A stretch of DNA of 45,517 nucleotides from Clostridiales bacterium. Its GTDB lineage: Bacteria > Bacillota > Clostridia > Christensenellales > Borkfalkiaceae. Under the pieces are notes generated by a model. The model was not told where the DNA came from. It made no database searches and saw nothing but the letters and a program-made list of their open reading frames with translations. The position numbers were made by a program, and so were the translations under genes. Below are positions 24,588 to 33,701 of the stretch, one piece after another. The stretch is from NCBI GenBank assembly GCA_015055835.1, contig SVHJ01000008.1, positions 1 through 45,517 on the forward strand, read 5' to 3'. Position 1 is the first letter of the stretch; each line of letters opens with the position of its first letter.

Positions 24588-27085
24588 TGAAATTATCCTT
24601 TTCAACAAGTGGTTGGGACTTAAAATTTAAAGATTTTGTTTCAGCCGCAAAAGAATATAGATTTCAAGGTATAGAAATACACGACGTTTTCAATAAAACT
24701 TTTACTGAAGAGGGCGTTTTTTCAGTAGGGGCAAGTGCATCTACTATAAGAAATTTAAGGGAAGAAAATCTTTCTATTCCTTGTATGGACGTTTGTTGTA
24801 ATATTTTAGATGGTAAAAAGTCAAACGTAAAAGAAACTGTTAATAAAATTGAAACGGCAGTAAATATGGGTTGTCCAAATCTTCGTTTACACGCAATTAA
24901 GGTTAAAGAAAATGATGAAACGGAAGATGAAAGGGTAATAGAATTTATAAAAGAAGTATTACCAGTTGCAGAAAGTAAAAAAATCAACCTTTTAATTGAA
25001 ACTATGGGTGTTTATGCCGATACAAAAAGACTTAAAAACGTGTTAGATATTTTTGCATCAGATTATCTAGGTGCGCTTTGGGATATACACCATACTCATA
25101 CTTTTTCTAAAGAAAGCGCAGATGACACTATTAAAAATTTAGGTGGATACGTAAAACACGTTCACGTAAAAGATAGTAAAATGGAAGACGGAGAAGTTAA
25201 GTATTGTCTTATGGGAGAAGGTAACCTACCTATAAAAGATTTATTTAACGCTCTTTCATCTATTAATTACGACGGTTTTTATTCTCTAGAACTTCAACCT
25301 AAATGGGTGGAAGATTTTGGGGATATGGACATAATGTTTGCCCAATTCGTAAGTTACTTTTCTAGTTTTGAAAAAGTACCGGCTTGGAAAAATCGTTTAC
25401 AAGAAAATATAAGAAAAACAGGTAAATTTATTTGGGAAAAAGATACGTTAATAGACTTAACTTTCCCACAAGTTTTAGATAAGTTAGTAAAAGAATTTCC
25501 CGACCAACTTGCTTTTAAATATACAACGCTTGAATATACTAGAACTTATTTAGAGTTTAGAGAAGACGTTGATAGATTTGCAAGAGCGCTAATTGCCTTA
25601 GGTGTAAAAGCAGGGGATAAAGTTGCAGTATGGGCAACAAATATTCCAGAATGGTACATAGCCTTTTGGGCAACTACTAAAATCGGTGCAATATTAGTTA
25701 CTGTAAATACGGCTTATAAAATACACGAAGCAGACTATCTACTTCGTCAATCAGATACACATACTTTAATTTTCATCAAAGGATATAGAGATTCTGACTA
25801 TGAAGCAATAGTTAAAGAACTAATTCCTGAACTTGAAAATCATAAAGAAGGCGAACCTATCCACGCTAAAAGATTACCATTCTTAAGGAACGTAATAACG
25901 GTAGGCTTTAAGATGAAAGGCGCTTTAACCTTTGAAGAAGCAACTGAATTTTCTAAAAAAGTACCGTTAGAAGAGGTGAATAGAAGAGCATCACTTGTTA
26001 GTGTACACGACGTATGCAATATGCAATACACTTCAGGAACAACAGGTTTCCCTAAAGGTGTAATGTTAACTCACTACAACATAGTAAATAACGGTAAATG
26101 TATCGGGGATAGAATGGATTTATCAACAGCAGATAGAATGATGATTCAAGTTCCAATGTTCCACTGCTTTGGTATGGTGCTTTCAATGACTGCCGCTATG
26201 ACGCATAGCGCAACGATATCACCACTTCCATACTTCTCACCAAAGCCTGCGCTTGCTTGTATTAATCAAGAAAAGATAACCTGTTTCCACGGCGTACCTA
26301 CAATGTTTATTGCGCTACTTAATCACGAAGACTTTGCTAAAACAGATTTTTCGTATATGAGAACGGGTATAATGGCAGGTAGCCCTTGTCCTGAACCTAT
26401 AATGAAAGAAGTTTTAGACAAGATGAATATGAAAGAAATAACCATCGTTTACGGTCAAACGGAAGCATCACCAGGCTGTACTATGAGTAGTATTGATGAT
26501 AGCATTACGGTTAGAGTTTCTACGGTAGGTAGAGCGCTACCTAATATTGAATGTAAAATAGTTGATCCAGAAACGGGCGAAGATTTACCTGACAATCAAA
26601 TTGGTGAATTTGTTGCAAGAGGGTATAATATAATGAAAGGTTACTACAAAATGCCAACGGCAACTGCTCAGGCAATTGATGAAAACGGTTGGCTTCATAC
26701 TGGTGACTTAGCGCTTAGAATGCCTGATGGTAACTATAAAATTACTGGTAGACTTAAAGATATGATTATTCGTGGTGGTGAAAATATTTATCCAAAAGAA
26801 ATTGAAGATTTTATTTACACGCACGAAAAGGTTAAAGACGTTCAAGTAGTCGGTGTTAGTGATAAACAATACGGTGAAGAAATTTACGCTTACGTAATAC
26901 TAAACGACGGCGAAGAAATGACGGAAGATGACTTAAAAGCATACGTTTTAGCGCATATGGCAAAACATAAAGTTCCAAGATACGTTGAAATAGTAAAATC
27001 ATTTCCAATGAACGCAGCAGGTAAAATATTAAAATACAAAATGCGTGAAATGGCTGAAGAAAAAATAAAAAACTTAACTAAATAA
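24587..27085 (+). CDS. fusion of sugar-phosphate-isomerase-like TIM barrel and AMP-forming acyl-CoA synthetase
   Basis: An 832-residue two-domain protein. Residues 1-265 form a xylose-isomerase-like TIM barrel with a plausible intact metal site (Glu138, Asp166, His193, Glu235). Residues from about 290 to 830 form an acyl-CoA synthetase with YTSGTTGFPKG (481-491), the GRLKDMIIRGGENIYPKEIE hinge and the acyl-adenylation Lys813 in AAGKILKY. The synthetase half looks like a medium- or long-chain type. The open frame is continuous and an internal start is not evident. SD GAGGAG precedes the ATG, which overlaps the upstream stop. Context suggests activation of a branched-chain acid; the job of the TIM barrel is unknown. 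Confidence 0.85.
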   Translation: MKLSFSTSGWDLKFKDFVSAAKEYRFQGIEIHDVFNKTFTEEGVFSVGASASTIRNLREENLSIPCMDVCCNILDGKKSNVKETVNKIETAVNMGCPNLRLHAIKVKENDETEDERVIEFIKEVLPVAESKKINLLIETMGVYADTKRLKNVLDIFASDYLGALWDIHHTHTFSKESADDTIKNLGGYVKHVHVKDSKMEDGEVKYCLMGEGNLPIKDLFNALSSINYDGFYSLELQPKWVEDFGDMDIMFAQFVSYFSSFEKVPAWKNRLQENIRKTGKFIWEKDTLIDLTFPQVLDKLVKEFPDQLAFKYTTLEYTRTYLEFREDVDRFARALIALGVKAGDKVAVWATNIPEWYIAFWATTKIGAILVTVNTAYKIHEADYLLRQSDTHTLIFIKGYRDSDYEAIVKELIPELENHKEGEPIHAKRLPFLRNVITVGFKMKGALTFEEATEFSKKVPLEEVNRRASLVSVHDVCNMQYTSGTTGFPKGVMLTHYNIVNNGKCIGDRMDLSTADRMMIQVPMFHCFGMVLSMTAAMTHSATISPLPYFSPKPALACINQEKITCFHGVPTMFIALLNHEDFAKTDFSYMRTGIMAGSPCPEPIMKEVLDKMNMKEITIVYGQTEASPGCTMSSIDDSITVRVSTVGRALPNIECKIVDPETGEDLPDNQIGEFVARGYNIMKGYYKMPTATAQAIDENGWLHTGDLALRMPDGNYKITGRLKDMIIRGGENIYPKEIEDFIYTHEKVKDVQVVGVSDKQYGEEIYAYVILNDGEEMTEDDLKAYVLAHMAKHKVPRYVEIVKSFPMNAAGKILKYKMREMAEEKIKNLTK

Positions 27086-27096
27086 GGAGAAGAATT

Positions 27097-28161
27097 ATGA
27101 TAGATTTAAAGATTACAAAGACAGCAACACCAAAAGAAAAACCTGATGAAAGCAATTTAGGTTTTGGTAAAATATTTACAGACCATATGTTAATGGTTGA
27201 CTATTCAAGAAAAGAAGGTTGGCACGATGCAAGAATTATACCTTTCCAAAATATTTCTTTATGTCCTGCATCAACCGTTCTTCACTATGGTTCAGAAGTT
27301 TTTGAAGGTATGAAGGCTTATAGAACGCAAAGTGGCGAAGTTCAATTATTTAGACCAATTGAAAACGTAAGAAGATTAAATAACTCAGCAGAAAGATTAG
27401 GTCTTCCACAAATGGACGAACAATATTGCTTAGAATTAATCAAAGCAATTGTTGAAATTGATAAGGACTGGGTTCCTAGCAAAGAAGGCACTTCACTTTA
27501 CATTAGACCATTTATGTATGGTAACGACCCACACTTAGGGGTACACAGCATTGATAACGCAACTTTCGTTATAATTTTATCTCCAGTAGGTAGTTATTAT
27601 AAAGAAGGTATTAACCCTGTAAAAATCATTATCGAAACTGAAGACGTAAGAGCAGTTCGTGGTGGTACGGGTTATGCAAAATGTGGTGGTAACTACGCAG
27701 CAAGCGTAAGAGCAGGTGAAAAGGCTGAAAAGAAGGGTTACGCTCAAGTATTATGGCTTGACGGTGTTGAAAGAAAGTATATTGAAGAAGTTGGCGCAAT
27801 GAACGTTATGTTCAAAATCAACGGCGAAATTATTACACCAAAACTAACTGGTTCAGTTCTTCCTGGTATTACAAGAAAGTCTTGTATTGAACTATTAAAA
27901 GACTGGGGTGAAAAGGTATCAGAAAGACTACTTTCAGTTGATGAATTAACTGAAGCAGTTATGAACGGTACTTTAGAAGAAGCTTGGGGAACAGGTACTG
28001 CAGCAGTAGTTTCTCCAATAGGTATGCTTTCATTTAACGACAAAGAATACGTTGTTAACGGTGGCAAAATAGGTCCTATTACTCAAAAGTTATACGACGA
28101 ATTAACGGGTATTCAATGGGGCAAAAAAGAAGATAAGAAAAACTGGATTGAAAAGATATAA
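27097..28161 (+). CDS. ilvE: branched-chain amino acid aminotransferase
   Basis: A class IV PLP enzyme that interconverts Leu, Ile or Val with their 2-oxoacids, using glutamate or 2-oxoglutarate. The 354-residue length fits the longer BCAT form resembling the eukaryotic and Bacillus YbgE type. The PLP lysine is Lys195 in GYAKCGGNYAAS, and the cofactor-binding segment YIEEVGAMNVMF and the GTGTAAVVSPIG loop are conserved. A strong AAGGAG Shine-Dalgarno precedes it. It lies in the leucine T-box operon, and its stop overlaps the next start (TAATG). This position links the 2-oxoacid oxidoreductase downstream to branched-chain amino acids. Confidence 0.95.
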   Translation: MIDLKITKTATPKEKPDESNLGFGKIFTDHMLMVDYSRKEGWHDARIIPFQNISLCPASTVLHYGSEVFEGMKAYRTQSGEVQLFRPIENVRRLNNSAERLGLPQMDEQYCLELIKAIVEIDKDWVPSKEGTSLYIRPFMYGNDPHLGVHSIDNATFVIILSPVGSYYKEGINPVKIIIETEDVRAVRGGTGYAKCGGNYAASVRAGEKAEKKGYAQVLWLDGVERKYIEEVGAMNVMFKINGEIITPKLTGSVLPGITRKSCIELLKDWGEKVSERLLSVDELTEAVMNGTLEEAWGTGTAAVVSPIGMLSFNDKEYVVNGGKIGPITQKLYDELTGIQWGKKEDKKNWIEKI

Positions 28162-28829
28162 TGACTGATACAAAAAGAGTTACCCTTTTTTTAGGACATT
28201 ACGGAAGTGGTAAAACTAACGTAGCGTTAAATTACGCTTTACACCTAAAAAACAAAGGGTTAAAACCAACGGTTTACGACCTTGATATAGTAAATCCTTA
28301 CTTTAGAACGCTTGACGGAAAGAGCGTTTTAGACAAAGAAGGGATACGTCTTGTAGTTTCTAAGTTTGCAAACTCAAACGTTGATCTTCCATCTCTTCCG
28401 TCTGAAGCGTATGCAATTATTGATGATAAAAGTTCACACGCAGTAGTTGACGTTGGAGGAGATGATAGAGGGGCTTTAGCGCTTGGTAGATATTTACCTG
28501 AAATAAAGAAGGAAAATGACTATGAAATGCTACTTGTGGCCAATAAATATAGACCTGAAACAAGAACTATTGAAGGGCTTATAGAAATCAAAGAAGAAAT
28601 TGAAAGGGTAACGGGAACGTTATTTACAGGTGTTGTTAACAATTCTAATTTAGGAATAGAAACTACAAAAGAAACTATTCTTTCATCAATAGATTTTATG
28701 GAAAAATTTTGTGATATAACCAAATTACCATTAAAATTTACTTGTGTAAAGAGAGAGTTAAGTAGTATAATTATTAATGGAAGTAAAATATTGCCAATGG
28801 ACTTAATAAAATATGGTAACTGGCAATAA
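28161..28829 (+). CDS. MinD/ParA-like P-loop ATPase
   Basis: A 222-residue SIMIBI-type P-loop protein. Walker A is GHYGSGKTNVA near residues 12-22, followed by a switch-like YDLDIVNPYFR and a Walker-B-like AVVDVGGDDRGA segment. It has no DNA-binding domain and no clear C-terminal amphipathic helix. It sits between the aminotransferase and the oxidoreductase genes, overlapping the former by one base. This suggests an assembly or maturation role, for example in iron-sulfur loading of the oxidoreductase. That role is inference from position only. Confidence 0.8.
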   Translation: MTDTKRVTLFLGHYGSGKTNVALNYALHLKNKGLKPTVYDLDIVNPYFRTLDGKSVLDKEGIRLVVSKFANSNVDLPSLPSEAYAIIDDKSSHAVVDVGGDDRGALALGRYLPEIKKENDYEMLLVANKYRPETRTIEGLIEIKEEIERVTGTLFTGVVNNSNLGIETTKETILSSIDFMEKFCDITKLPLKFTCVKRELSSIIINGSKILPMDLIKYGNWQ

Positions 28830-28841
28830 AAGGAGATAAAA

Positions 28842-29048
28842 ATGGCAAAAGTCACTTTTAGAGAAGATAGATGTAAAGGTTGTGGTTTATGTGAAACTGC
28901 ATGTCCAAAGAACATCATTAAATTAGCAAAAGAAAGAATTAACCAAAAGGGTTATCACCCTGCAGAAGTAGTAAATCAAGAAGAATGTATCGGTTGTGCA
29001 TTCTGCGCAACAATTTGTCCTGATTTAGCTATTAAGGTAGAAAAATAA
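28842..29048 (+). CDS. korD: 2-oxoacid:ferredoxin oxidoreductase delta subunit (ferredoxin)
   Basis: A 68-residue 2[4Fe-4S] protein with CKGCGLCETACP and CIGCAFCATICP, the small electron-transfer subunit of a four-subunit KOR/VOR. An AAGGAG Shine-Dalgarno is present. It precedes the alpha, beta and gamma genes in the standard D-A-B-C order. Confidence 0.93.
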   Translation: MAKVTFREDRCKGCGLCETACPKNIIKLAKERINQKGYHPAEVVNQEECIGCAFCATICPDLAIKVEK

Positions 29049-29061
29049 GGAGGGTAGAAAG

Positions 29062-30129
29062 ATGGCAGAAAAGGTTTTAATGAAAGGTAATGAAGCATTA
29101 GCAGAAGCCGCTATAATGGCAGGTTGTAAACATTACGTTGGCTACCCAATCACTCCACAAACGGAAATCGCAGCATATATGTCAAAGCGTATGCCAAAGA
29201 TTGAAGGTTTATTTTTACAAGCAGAAAGTGAAATCGCCGCTATCAATATGGTAATCGGCGTATCTTCATCAGGTCATAGAGCAATGACAAGTAGTTCAAG
29301 CCCAGGAATTTCATTAAAGAGCGAAGGTATTTCATACTTAGCAGGTTGTGAACTTCCTGCACTAATCGTTAATGTTCAACGTGGTGGTCCAGGTCTTGGT
29401 GGTATTCAACCATCACAATCAGACTATTTCCAAGCAACGAAAGGTGGTGGACACGGTGACTATAAACTAATCGTTTTAGCACCTGCATCAGTTCAAGAAA
29501 TGGTTGACTTAACTTTTAAGGGTTTTGATCTTGCTGATAAATATAGAATGCAAAGTATGATTTTAACTGACGGTACAATCGGTCAAATGATGGAACCAGT
29601 TAGTTTAGAAAAGGGCATACTTAACGAATACGATAAACCTTGGGCAACTAACGGTACAAGAGGTAAGAGAGAAAGAAATATCGTTAACTCACTTTCACTT
29701 GACGCTCAAGAATTAGAAAAGTGGAACATCAATAGATTTGAAAAGTACAAAGTAGTTGAAGAAAACGAAGTAATGTACGAAGAATTTATGATGGACGACG
29801 CCGAAATTTGTATAGTAGCGTTTGGTATTTCATCAAGAGTATCAAAGAACGCAATTATGGAAGCAAGAAAGCAAGGCATAAAGGTTGGTATGATAAGACC
29901 AATTACATTATGGCCTTTCCCTAAGAAAGCACTACTTAAAGCCGCTGATAAAGTAAAAGCATTTATTTCAGTTGAACTTTCAATGGGACAAATGATTGAA
30001 GACGTTGAACTTGCAATCAAATGTAAAAAACCAGTACTTTTATGTAACAGAACGGGTGGCGTAATTATGACACCAGACGAAGTACTTGAAAAGATAAAAG
30101 AAGCAGATAAAATAGGAGGTAATAAATAA
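29062..30129 (+). CDS. korA: 2-oxoacid:ferredoxin oxidoreductase alpha subunit (KorA/VorB)
   Basis: The pyrimidine-binding and domain II subunit, 355 residues. It begins with KGNEALAEAAIMAG and YPITPQTEIA, the hallmark of this family, followed by the GPGLGGIQPSQSDY segment. The complex interconverts a 2-oxoacid and CoA with acyl-CoA, CO2 and reduced ferredoxin. Sequence alone does not separate 2-oxoglutarate from branched-chain 2-oxoacids. The adjoining ilvE gene and leucine T-box favour branched-chain substrates (VOR). The stop overlaps the beta start (TAATG). Confidence 0.93.
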   Translation: MAEKVLMKGNEALAEAAIMAGCKHYVGYPITPQTEIAAYMSKRMPKIEGLFLQAESEIAAINMVIGVSSSGHRAMTSSSSPGISLKSEGISYLAGCELPALIVNVQRGGPGLGGIQPSQSDYFQATKGGGHGDYKLIVLAPASVQEMVDLTFKGFDLADKYRMQSMILTDGTIGQMMEPVSLEKGILNEYDKPWATNGTRGKRERNIVNSLSLDAQELEKWNINRFEKYKVVEENEVMYEEFMMDDAEICIVAFGISSRVSKNAIMEARKQGIKVGMIRPITLWPFPKKALLKAADKVKAFISVELSMGQMIEDVELAIKCKKPVLLCNRTGGVIMTPDEVLEKIKEADKIGGNK

Positions 30130-30881
30130 TGGTAGTATTCGATAAACCAAAAGGATTGACTGATGCACCTTTCCATTATTGCCCAGGTTGTACACACGGT
30201 ATAATTCACCGTTTAGTAGCTGAAGCGCTTGATGAACTAGGTTTAACAGATAGAACTGTCGGCGTAGCTCCAGTAGGTTGTTCAGTATTTGCATACAACT
30301 ATTTTAACTGTGATATGATTGAAGCAGCACACGGTAGAGCACCTGCCGTTGCAACAGGCGTAAAGAGAGGCGAACCTGACTGTATAGTATTTACTTACCA
30401 AGGGGACGGTGACTTAGCCGCAATCGGTACTGCTGAAACTGTACATGCAGCAGCAAGAAACGAAAATATTACTGTAATTTTCGTAAACAACGCAATTTAT
30501 GGTATGACAGGTGGTCAAATGGCACCAACTTCACTACCTAACCAAGTAACGCAAACTTCTCCATACGGTAGAGACGTAACGGTTGTTGGTTACCCTGTAA
30601 AAGTATGTGAAATGTTATCACAAGTTGACGGCGCAACTTACTTAGAAAGAGTAGCTGTTAACGACGTTAAAAACATAAGAAACGCAAAAAGAGCAATCAA
30701 AAAGGCGTTTAAATATCAAATGGAAGGAAAAGGTTTTTCATTAGTAGAAGTTCTTTCAACTTGTCCAACAAACTGGGGTAAAACACCAAAAGAATCATTA
30801 AAGTGGCTTGAAGAAAATATGAAACCTTACTATCCACTAGGTGTTTATAAAGATAAGTTCGCTAACGAGGAGGCAAAATAA
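30129..30881 (+). CDS. korB: 2-oxoacid:ferredoxin oxidoreductase beta subunit (TPP-binding)
   Basis: The thiamine-diphosphate-binding subunit, 250 residues. It has YCPGCTHGIIHRL near the N-terminus and the TPP/Mg motif GDGDLAAIGTAETVHAAAR followed by NNAIYGMTGGQMAPTS. The Cys in CPGC is the one found in the Kor/Vor clade. It overlaps korA and korC by one base on each side, which indicates translational coupling and equimolar synthesis. Confidence 0.94.
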   Translation: MVVFDKPKGLTDAPFHYCPGCTHGIIHRLVAEALDELGLTDRTVGVAPVGCSVFAYNYFNCDMIEAAHGRAPAVATGVKRGEPDCIVFTYQGDGDLAAIGTAETVHAAARNENITVIFVNNAIYGMTGGQMAPTSLPNQVTQTSPYGRDVTVVGYPVKVCEMLSQVDGATYLERVAVNDVKNIRNAKRAIKKAFKYQMEGKGFSLVEVLSTCPTNWGKTPKESLKWLEENMKPYYPLGVYKDKFANEEAK

Positions 30882-31411
30882 TGGATTACAAAATTTTAAT
30901 TGCTGGATTCGGTGGACAAGGTATTTTATTCTCAGGTAAGGTAATAGCAAATACGGGCTTAATGCTAAATAAGGAAGTTAGCTGGCTTCCATCATACGGT
31001 CCAGAAATGCGTGGTGGTACTGCAAACTGTAGTATTAACGTAAGTGACAACCAAATTGGTTCACCAATCGTATCAGCACCAAACGTATTAGTTGCAATGA
31101 ACCTTCCATCACTTGAAAAGTATGAAAACGACGTAGATAAAGATGGTTTTATTATTTACGACAGTTCATTAATATCAAAAGACGTTACTAGAACGGACGT
31201 AAACGCATCAAAAATACCAGCAACTCGCCTTGCATCAGATAACGGTTTAGAAGGCTTAGCAAATATGGTAATTTTAGGTAAAGTTCTAAAAGAAACAAAA
31301 ATGTTTACGTTAGAAGAAATCGTAAAAAGTATTGAAAAAGTAGTACCTGCTAAAAAGCAAGAACTACTTGGCAAAAACGTAAAAGCAATAGAAATAGGTT
31401 ATAACTATTAA
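30881..31411 (+). CDS. korC: 2-oxoacid:ferredoxin oxidoreductase gamma subunit
   Basis: The 176-residue gamma subunit, which binds CoA at the domain interface. The start DYKILIAGFGGQGILFSGK and the WLPSYGPEMRGGTANC motif are typical. SD GAGGAGG lies upstream, overlapping the end of korB. It completes the four-subunit enzyme. Confidence 0.93.
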   Translation: MDYKILIAGFGGQGILFSGKVIANTGLMLNKEVSWLPSYGPEMRGGTANCSINVSDNQIGSPIVSAPNVLVAMNLPSLEKYENDVDKDGFIIYDSSLISKDVTRTDVNASKIPATRLASDNGLEGLANMVILGKVLKETKMFTLEEIVKSIEKVVPAKKQELLGKNVKAIEIGYNY

Positions 31412-31429
31412 TTTTTTTGGAGGTATATT

Positions 31430-31981
31430 ATGGCCGATCAATTAAAAGAAATAGGAAAAAGATTAGAAGAAATTCGTGAAGTAAGGGGTTTAATGCCAGA
31501 TAAAATGGCAAGAAAACTTGGAATGACGGAAGAAGAGTATTTAACTTATGAAAAGGGTGAAAAGGACTTTTCATTTAGTTTTTTAACAAACGTTTCTTCA
31601 ATTTTAGAAATAGACGTATTAAATCTTTTGACCGGACATTCACCACGTATAACGGGCTGTGCAATCGTTAGAAAAGACCAAGGTGTAAACGTAAAAAAGA
31701 ACGCAAATTACGAATATAAGCCTTTAGCATACACGTTCAAGAACAAAAAGACTGACCCATTACTTGTAACAATCACTCCAAGTGATGATGAAATTGAACT
31801 TCACAGTCACGAAGGTCAAGAATTCAACTACGTAGTTGAAGGCAAAATGAAGTTTTATTTTGACGATATAATTTACGAATTAGAAGCAGGCGACAGCGTA
31901 TATTTTGACTCAAGCGTTCCACACACAGAACTTCCAATGGGTGGTAAGCCTGTTAAGTTCATAGCAATACCTATTAAATAG
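31430..31981 (+). CDS. XRE-family regulator with cupin domain
   Basis: A 183-residue protein with an N-terminal helix-turn-helix (about 5-62, with RKLGMTEEEYLTYEKGEKD) and a C-terminal cupin barrel (about 105-183). The cupin has the histidine/glutamate metal motif HSHEGQEFNYVVEG and later DSSVPHTELP. Such proteins often sit beside acyl-CoA ligase or oxidoreductase genes as local ligand-sensing regulators. SD GGAGG is six bases before the ATG. The HTH is somewhat divergent, so the protein could also act as an enzyme modulator. Confidence 0.88.
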   Translation: MADQLKEIGKRLEEIREVRGLMPDKMARKLGMTEEEYLTYEKGEKDFSFSFLTNVSSILEIDVLNLLTGHSPRITGCAIVRKDQGVNVKKNANYEYKPLAYTFKNKKTDPLLVTITPSDDEIELHSHEGQEFNYVVEGKMKFYFDDIIYELEAGDSVYFDSSVPHTELPMGGKPVKFIAIPIK

Positions 31982-31996
31982 TAACGAGAGGAAAAC

Positions 31997-33682
31997 ATGG
32001 CAATTTACGAAGAATATATAGGCAGAAATAGAGATTCATTTACGTCATTAAAACAAATGCGTGAAGAATTCAAAATTACCTGTCCTGACGACTTTAACTT
32101 TGCGTACGACGTAATTGATAGATTAGGTAAAGAAAAACCTAATAAACTTGCATTACACTGGGTTTCAAATAACGGAGAAGAAAAGAAGTTTACTTTTTCT
32201 GATATGATGAAACTTTCAAATAAATGCGCTAACTACTTAAAAAGTATTGGCATTAAAAAGGGCGACAAAGTTTTAATAGTATTAAAAAGAAGTTATTTAT
32301 TCTGGATAACTTTCTTAGCGCTACATAAGATAGGCGCAATAGGAATTCAAGCAACTCATATGCTTATGACAAAGGACTACGTTTACCGTTGTCAAAAGGG
32401 TGAAGTAAAAGCAGTTATTATAACAGGTGACGGCGATTCAACCACTCAATTTGATTTAGGCGAATATCGTACGGTAAAAATCAAGTGCGTAACAAAGCAT
32501 AAAGAAGTAGAAGGTTGGCTTGACTTCGAAAAAGGAATTGAAGAAGCAAGTGACGTTTGGGTTAGACCAACTGGCAAAGATGCAACGACAAAAGACGATA
32601 TAATGTTTATGGCGTTCTCATCAGGAACAACTGGCTATCCAAAACTTATTATGTATGATTTTTCTTATCCATTAGGACATATCGGCACAGGCATTTTCTG
32701 GCATAGGGTTATTGACGGTGGATTACACTTCACTGTTTCCGACACAGGTTGGCTTAAGTGTATGTGGGGTAAATTCTACGGTCAATGGTTTGGTGAAACT
32801 GCAATTTTTGTTTATGATTTTGACAAGTTTGACGGTGCAGATATTCTTTCTAAGATAGAAAAATACAAAATAACTACTTTCTGCGTGCCACCAACAATGT
32901 ACAGACTAATTCTAAAAGAAGACGTATCAAAATACGACCTAAGTAGTTTAACACATTGTTGTTCAGCAGGTGAAGCATTAAATGCAGACATATTTAATAA
33001 ATGGAAAGAAGCAACCGGACTTGAAATACACGAAGGTTTTGGCCAATCAGAAACTACCGTTTGCGTAGCAACCCTTTATCCATTTAAGAGCCCAACACCA
33101 GGTATTATAGGTAGAGCAGTGCCTGGTTACGACGTTAAGATTCTTGAAGAAGATGGAACGGAATCACTACCAGGCGACGTAGGTGAAATTTGTATTAAAG
33201 CAACACCAAAAGATAAACCATTTGGCTTATTCTTAGGTTATTATAAAGATAAAGAAGCCAACGACGAATGTTGGAGAGGTGGTTATTATCACACGGGCGA
33301 CACGGCTTATGCTGATGAACGTGGTAGAATAACTTACGTAGGTAGAAACGACGACGTTATCAAGTCAAGTGGATACCGTATAGGACCTTTTGAAGTAGAA
33401 AGTGCAATCTTAGAACACCCATCAGTACTTGAAGTTGCAGTTACAGGCGTACCTGACCCAATCAGGGGCTTTAACGTAAAAGCAACCATAGTTCTTCGTG
33501 ACGGTTATACGCCAAGCACCGAACTTATAAAAGAAATTCAACAATTCGTAAAAACAAATACTGCACCGTATAAATACCCAAGAATAGTAGAATTCGTTGA
33601 CGCTCTTCCAAAAACTTACAATGGTAAGATTAGAAGAAAAGCAATTAGAGAAACGGATATGCTAAATTCAAACGACAAATAA
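31997..33682 (+). CDS. AMP-forming acyl-CoA synthetase (medium-chain/acetyl-CoA synthetase type)
   Basis: A 561-residue ANL-superfamily ligase. The P-loop is FSSGTTGYPK, the A8 hinge is GRNDDVIKSSGYRIGPFEVE and the terminal catalytic Lys is in LPKTYNGKIRRKAI. The arrangement FGQSETT followed by the hinge resembles the medium-chain acyl-CoA synthetase (MACS) group. It probably activates a short or branched carboxylic acid at the cost of ATP to AMP. It ends the T-box operon. No terminator is seen before the MBL gene 19 bases downstream, so read-through is possible. Confidence 0.9.
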   Translation: MAIYEEYIGRNRDSFTSLKQMREEFKITCPDDFNFAYDVIDRLGKEKPNKLALHWVSNNGEEKKFTFSDMMKLSNKCANYLKSIGIKKGDKVLIVLKRSYLFWITFLALHKIGAIGIQATHMLMTKDYVYRCQKGEVKAVIITGDGDSTTQFDLGEYRTVKIKCVTKHKEVEGWLDFEKGIEEASDVWVRPTGKDATTKDDIMFMAFSSGTTGYPKLIMYDFSYPLGHIGTGIFWHRVIDGGLHFTVSDTGWLKCMWGKFYGQWFGETAIFVYDFDKFDGADILSKIEKYKITTFCVPPTMYRLILKEDVSKYDLSSLTHCCSAGEALNADIFNKWKEATGLEIHEGFGQSETTVCVATLYPFKSPTPGIIGRAVPGYDVKILEEDGTESLPGDVGEICIKATPKDKPFGLFLGYYKDKEANDECWRGGYYHTGDTAYADERGRITYVGRNDDVIKSSGYRIGPFEVESAILEHPSVLEVAVTGVPDPIRGFNVKATIVLRDGYTPSTELIKEIQQFVKTNTAPYKYPRIVEFVDALPKTYNGKIRRKAIRETDMLNSNDK

Positions 33683-33701
33683 TCTAAAAGGGGGTAGCAA
33701 A

